Source: CAYURR01 sp964446745
Lineage (GTDB): Bacteria; Bacillota; Clostridia; Lachnospirales; WQUN01
Length of the DNA: 26,079 nt
NCBI GenBank assembly: GCA_964446745.1
Contig: CAYURR010000020.1
Span: 1-26,079 of the forward strand
Direction of reading: 5' to 3'
How positions within the stretch are numbered: the stretch's first letter is position 1; each line of letters opens with the position of its first letter. Below, piece after piece: positions 23,690 to 26,079 of the stretch. The position numbers and the translations under genes are program-made. The notes below the pieces were generated by a model. The model was not told the DNA's origin. It did no database searches and saw nothing but the letters and a program-made list of their open reading frames with translations.

Positions 23690-26079
23690 GGTTTTGTCCT
23701 CCTTCACCATAATACGCATTCAAATACATCTGCTTTATCTCGCTCATTAGCGGGTAGCGCGGATTTGCGCCTGTGCACTGGTCGTCAAAGGCCTGCTCGG
23801 TCATCTCGTCGATGCGTGCGAGGAAGTCCTTCTCATCAATGTTGTAATCCTTGATATATTTCTTGATGCCGACCTTCTCGTTCAGGGTCTCGATCGCCTT
23901 GATCAGGCCGTTGAGCTTTTCGTTGTTGTCCTTGCCCTTTATGCCGAGGTAGTCTGCAACCTCTGCGTAGCGTGCAAGGGTATGTGGGTGGTCATACTGT
24001 GAAAATGCGCCCATCTTTACAGGTGCTTCGCTTGCGTTGAACTTGATAACCTCTCTGATCATCAGCGCGTTTGCGATACCGTGCGGCAGGTGGAAGAATG
24101 CACCGAGCTTATGCGCCATAGAGTGGCATACACCGAGGAATGCATTTGCAAACGCCATACCGGCCATTGTGGAAGCGTTGGCCATCTTTTCACGTGCAAC
24201 CGGATCGTTCTGACCGTTTTCATAAGCTGCAGGCAGGTACTCAAAGATCATCTTCAATGCCTTAAGTGCAAGGCCGTCGGTGAACTCGGTTGCGAGCATC
24301 GATGCATATGCCTCGATAGCATGTGTGACCGCATCGATACCGGATGCCGATGTCAGGCCCTTTGGCATGTTCATCATGAGATCTGCGTCGATGATAGCCA
24401 TATCGGGCATCAGCTCATAGTCTGCAAGCGGATATTTAACGCCGCTCTGCTCGTCTGTGATGACCGCAAACGGGGTAACCTCACTGCCTGTACCGGCTGT
24501 GGTCGGGATTGCTATGAAATATGCCTTTTCGCCCATCTTCGGGAAGGAGTATACCCTCTTTCTGATGTCCATGAAGCGCATAGCCATATCCATGAAATCT
24601 ACCTCAGGATGCTCGTACATAACCCACATGATCTTCGCGGCGTCCATTGCCGAGCCGCCGCCCAACGCTATGATGCAGTCCGGCTTGAATGCGTTCATTG
24701 CAGCCGCGCCCTCTTTCGCACATGCGAGTGTCGGGTCCGGCGCTACATCAAAGAATGTTGCGTGGACGATACCCATTTCATCAAGCTTATCTGTGATGCA
24801 CTTTGTGTAGCCGTTTTCAAACAGGAAGTTGTCTGTTACGATAAATGCCTTTTTCTTGCCGAGCACGTTCTTGAGCTCATCGATTGCAACGGGCAGGCAG
24901 CCCTTCTTCATATATACCTTATCGGGTGTTCTGAACCACAGCATATTCTCTCTCCTCTCGGCGACGGTTTTGATATTTAACAAATGCTTTACACCGACGT
25001 TTTCCGAAACGGAGTTGCCGCCCCATGAGCCGCAGCCCAATGTCAGTGACGGTGCGAGCTTGAAGTTGTAGAGGTCGCCGATACCGCCGTGTGAGGACGG
25101 TGTGTTTACAAGTATGCGGCAGGTCTTCATGCGATCCGCAAAGAACGCGATCTTTTCCTGCTCTGTAACGGGGTTCAGATAAACCGATGCTGTGTGTCCA
25201 AATCCGCCGTCAGCGACGAGATGCTCAGCCTTTGCAACCGCGTCCGCGAAGTCCTTTGCCTTGTACATAGCGAGTACTGGTGAGAGCTTCTCATGTGCAA
25301 ATTCCTCCGAGATGTCAACACTCTCAACCTCGCCGATCAATATCTTTGTGCTCTCCGGAACGCTTACGCCCGCGAGCTCAGCGATCCTGTATGCGGACTG
25401 ACCGACGATCTTTGCATTCAACGCGCCGTTTATGATGATGGTCTTACGAACCTTCTCGATCTCGTTTTCGGACAGGAAATAGCAGCCGCGCTTTGTAAAC
25501 TCATCCTTGACCTTGTTATAGGCCTTAGGAGTTACGAGTACGGATTGCTCGGATGCACAGATCATGCCATTGTCAAAGGTCTTCGAGAGTATGATCGAGT
25601 TGACCGCGAGCAGTACGTCCGCGCTGTCGTCGATGATGGCCGGTGTATTACCCGCGCCTACGCCGATGGCGGGCTTGCCCGATGAATATGCAGCCTTTAC
25701 CATGCCCGGGCCGCCTGTTGCGAGGATCAGATCCGCTTCCCTCATGACCGTGTTCGACATTTCAAGGCTAGGTACGGAAATCCAGTTGATGATGCCCTCC
25801 GGTGCGCCGGCCTTTACAGCCGCCTCGAGTACGATTCTTGCGGCCTCTGCTGTACAATTCTTTGCCCTCGGGTGCGGGCTTATGATGATACCGTTACGGG
25901 TCTTGAGTGCGAGCAAGGTCTTGAAAATTGCCGTTGAAGTTGGGTTCGTGGTCGGTATGACCGCCGCGATGATGCCTACAGGTTCTGCTACCTTTTTGAT
26001 ACCGGCCGCCTTATCCTCTTCGACGATGCCGCAGGTCTTTGTGTCCTTGTACGCATTGTAGATGTACTCGGACGCGTAG
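23679..26079 (-). CDS. adhE: Bifunctional acetaldehyde-CoA/alcohol dehydrogenase (5' end outside window)
   Basis: Converts acetyl-CoA to acetaldehyde and then ethanol, consuming two NADH; family members form long cytoplasmic spirosomes. About 799 of roughly 870 residues are visible, and the first 70-80 lie beyond the right edge. The aldehyde dehydrogenase half has IPTTNPTSTAIFKTLLALK, GVGAGNTPA and the catalytic Cys in NGMICASEQ (codon 25557-25559). The iron alcohol dehydrogenase half has GGGSAMDAAK, IPTTAGTGSEVTPF and the metal ligands in GIDAVTHAIEAY and CHSMAHKLGAFFHLPHG. It ends YYGEGGQNHEA. The stop overlaps the kinase gene, whose AGGAGG lies inside the adhE coding end. It is the first visible gene of the hydrogenase operon; its promoter is outside the window. 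Confidence 0.97.
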   Translation of the reverse strand, partial: YASEYIYNAYKDTKTCGIVEEDKAAGIKKVAEPVGIIAAVIPTTNPTSTAIFKTLLALKTRNGIIISPHPRAKNCTAEAARIVLEAAVKAGAPEGIINWISVPSLEMSNTVMREADLILATGGPGMVKAAYSSGKPAIGVGAGNTPAIIDDSADVLLAVNSIILSKTFDNGMICASEQSVLVTPKAYNKVKDEFTKRGCYFLSENEIEKVRKTIIINGALNAKIVGQSAYRIAELAGVSVPESTKILIGEVESVDISEEFAHEKLSPVLAMYKAKDFADAVAKAEHLVADGGFGHTASVYLNPVTEQEKIAFFADRMKTCRILVNTPSSHGGIGDLYNFKLAPSLTLGCGSWGGNSVSENVGVKHLLNIKTVAERRENMLWFRTPDKVYMKKGCLPVAIDELKNVLGKKKAFIVTDNFLFENGYTKCITDKLDEMGIVHATFFDVAPDPTLACAKEGAAAMNAFKPDCIIALGGGSAMDAAKIMWVMYEHPEVDFMDMAMRFMDIRKRVYSFPKMGEKAYFIAIPTTAGTGSEVTPFAVITDEQSGVKYPLADYELMPDMAIIDADLMMNMPKGLTSASGIDAVTHAIEAYASMLATEFTDGLALKALKMIFEYLPAAYENGQNDPVAREKMANASTMAGMAFANAFLGVCHSMAHKLGAFFHLPHGIANALMIREVIKFNASEAPVKMGAFSQYDHPHTLARYAEVADYLGIKGKDNNEKLNGLIKAIETLNEKVGIKKYIKDYNIDEKDFLARIDEMTEQAFDDQCTGANPRYPLMSEIKQMYLNAYYGEGGQNHEA

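Noticed and set aside
24081..24980. A 299-residue reading frame on the plus strand inside adhE
   Set aside because: It is antisense to well-conserved alcohol dehydrogenase sequence, rich in Cys/His/Arg with no domain, and arises from codon bias of adhE.
1..26079. CRISPR array, tRNA or rRNA gene, insertion sequence
   Set aside because: No regularly spaced repeats, tRNA cloverleaf, rRNA stretch, transposase or terminal inverted repeats with target duplication were seen in reading through the window.

Overview
The window looks like a chromosomal segment from an anaerobic, fermentative Firmicute of the class Clostridia. The evidence is a Gram-positive-length S12 ribosomal protein, strong AGGAGG-type ribosome binding sites, near-consensus TTGACA/TATAAT promoters, a BlaI/BlaR1 pair, and a block of [FeFe]-hydrogenase genes next to bifunctional AdhE. 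I cannot name a species from the sequence alone.

Layout. 1-367 (-): 5' part of rpsL with its promoter. 608-2168 (+): a two-gene ABC exporter. 2291-2920 (+): a TetR-family regulator. 2977-7463 (+): an operator-flanked promoter driving a lipoprotein membrane fusion protein and an RND-type pump, closed by a strong terminator. 7614-13198 (+): a five-gene set made of a MalT/LuxR-type large regulator, a YxjI/LURP-one protein, LemA, a TPM-domain membrane protein and a secreted HExxH metalloprotease with two C-terminal repeats. 13199-16737 (-): blaI-blaR1, with a very large extracellular region on BlaR1 and an unusually clear nested operator. 16986-17979 (+): one small membrane-anchored protein of unknown function and a truncated DUF3800 protein, followed by about 330 bases without an intact gene. 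18314-26079 (-): a tightly packed, partly overlapping operon transcribed as adhE (5' end outside the window), an APH-like kinase, a thioredoxin-like [2Fe-2S] ferredoxin, a sensory (group C type) hydrogenase with a PAS domain, a SpoIIE/PP2C phosphatase and a group B type [FeFe]-hydrogenase, ending in a strong terminator.

How the genes may work together. The right-hand operon joins NAD(P)H-consuming ethanol formation to hydrogen metabolism and to what looks like a hydrogen or redox sensing relay: sensory hydrogenase with PAS, PP2C phosphatase, and a kinase-fold protein as a possible counterpart. The left-hand pump region looks like a self-contained resistance module. Paired TGAAT...ATTCA operators flank the pump promoter, and a matching half-site lies in the ABC exporter promoter, so one TetR regulator may control both.

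By eye, 0.5-7.5 kb and 13.2-18.3 kb are more AT-rich than rpsL, the 7.6-13.2 kb set and the hydrogenase/adhE operon, which suggests a mosaic of core and acquired DNA. The most distinctive observations are the nested BlaI operator, the operators shared across the efflux genes, the natural Lys-to-Arg change in S12 at a known streptomycin-resistance position, and the adhE/kinase/ferredoxin/HydS/phosphatase/hydrogenase operon.
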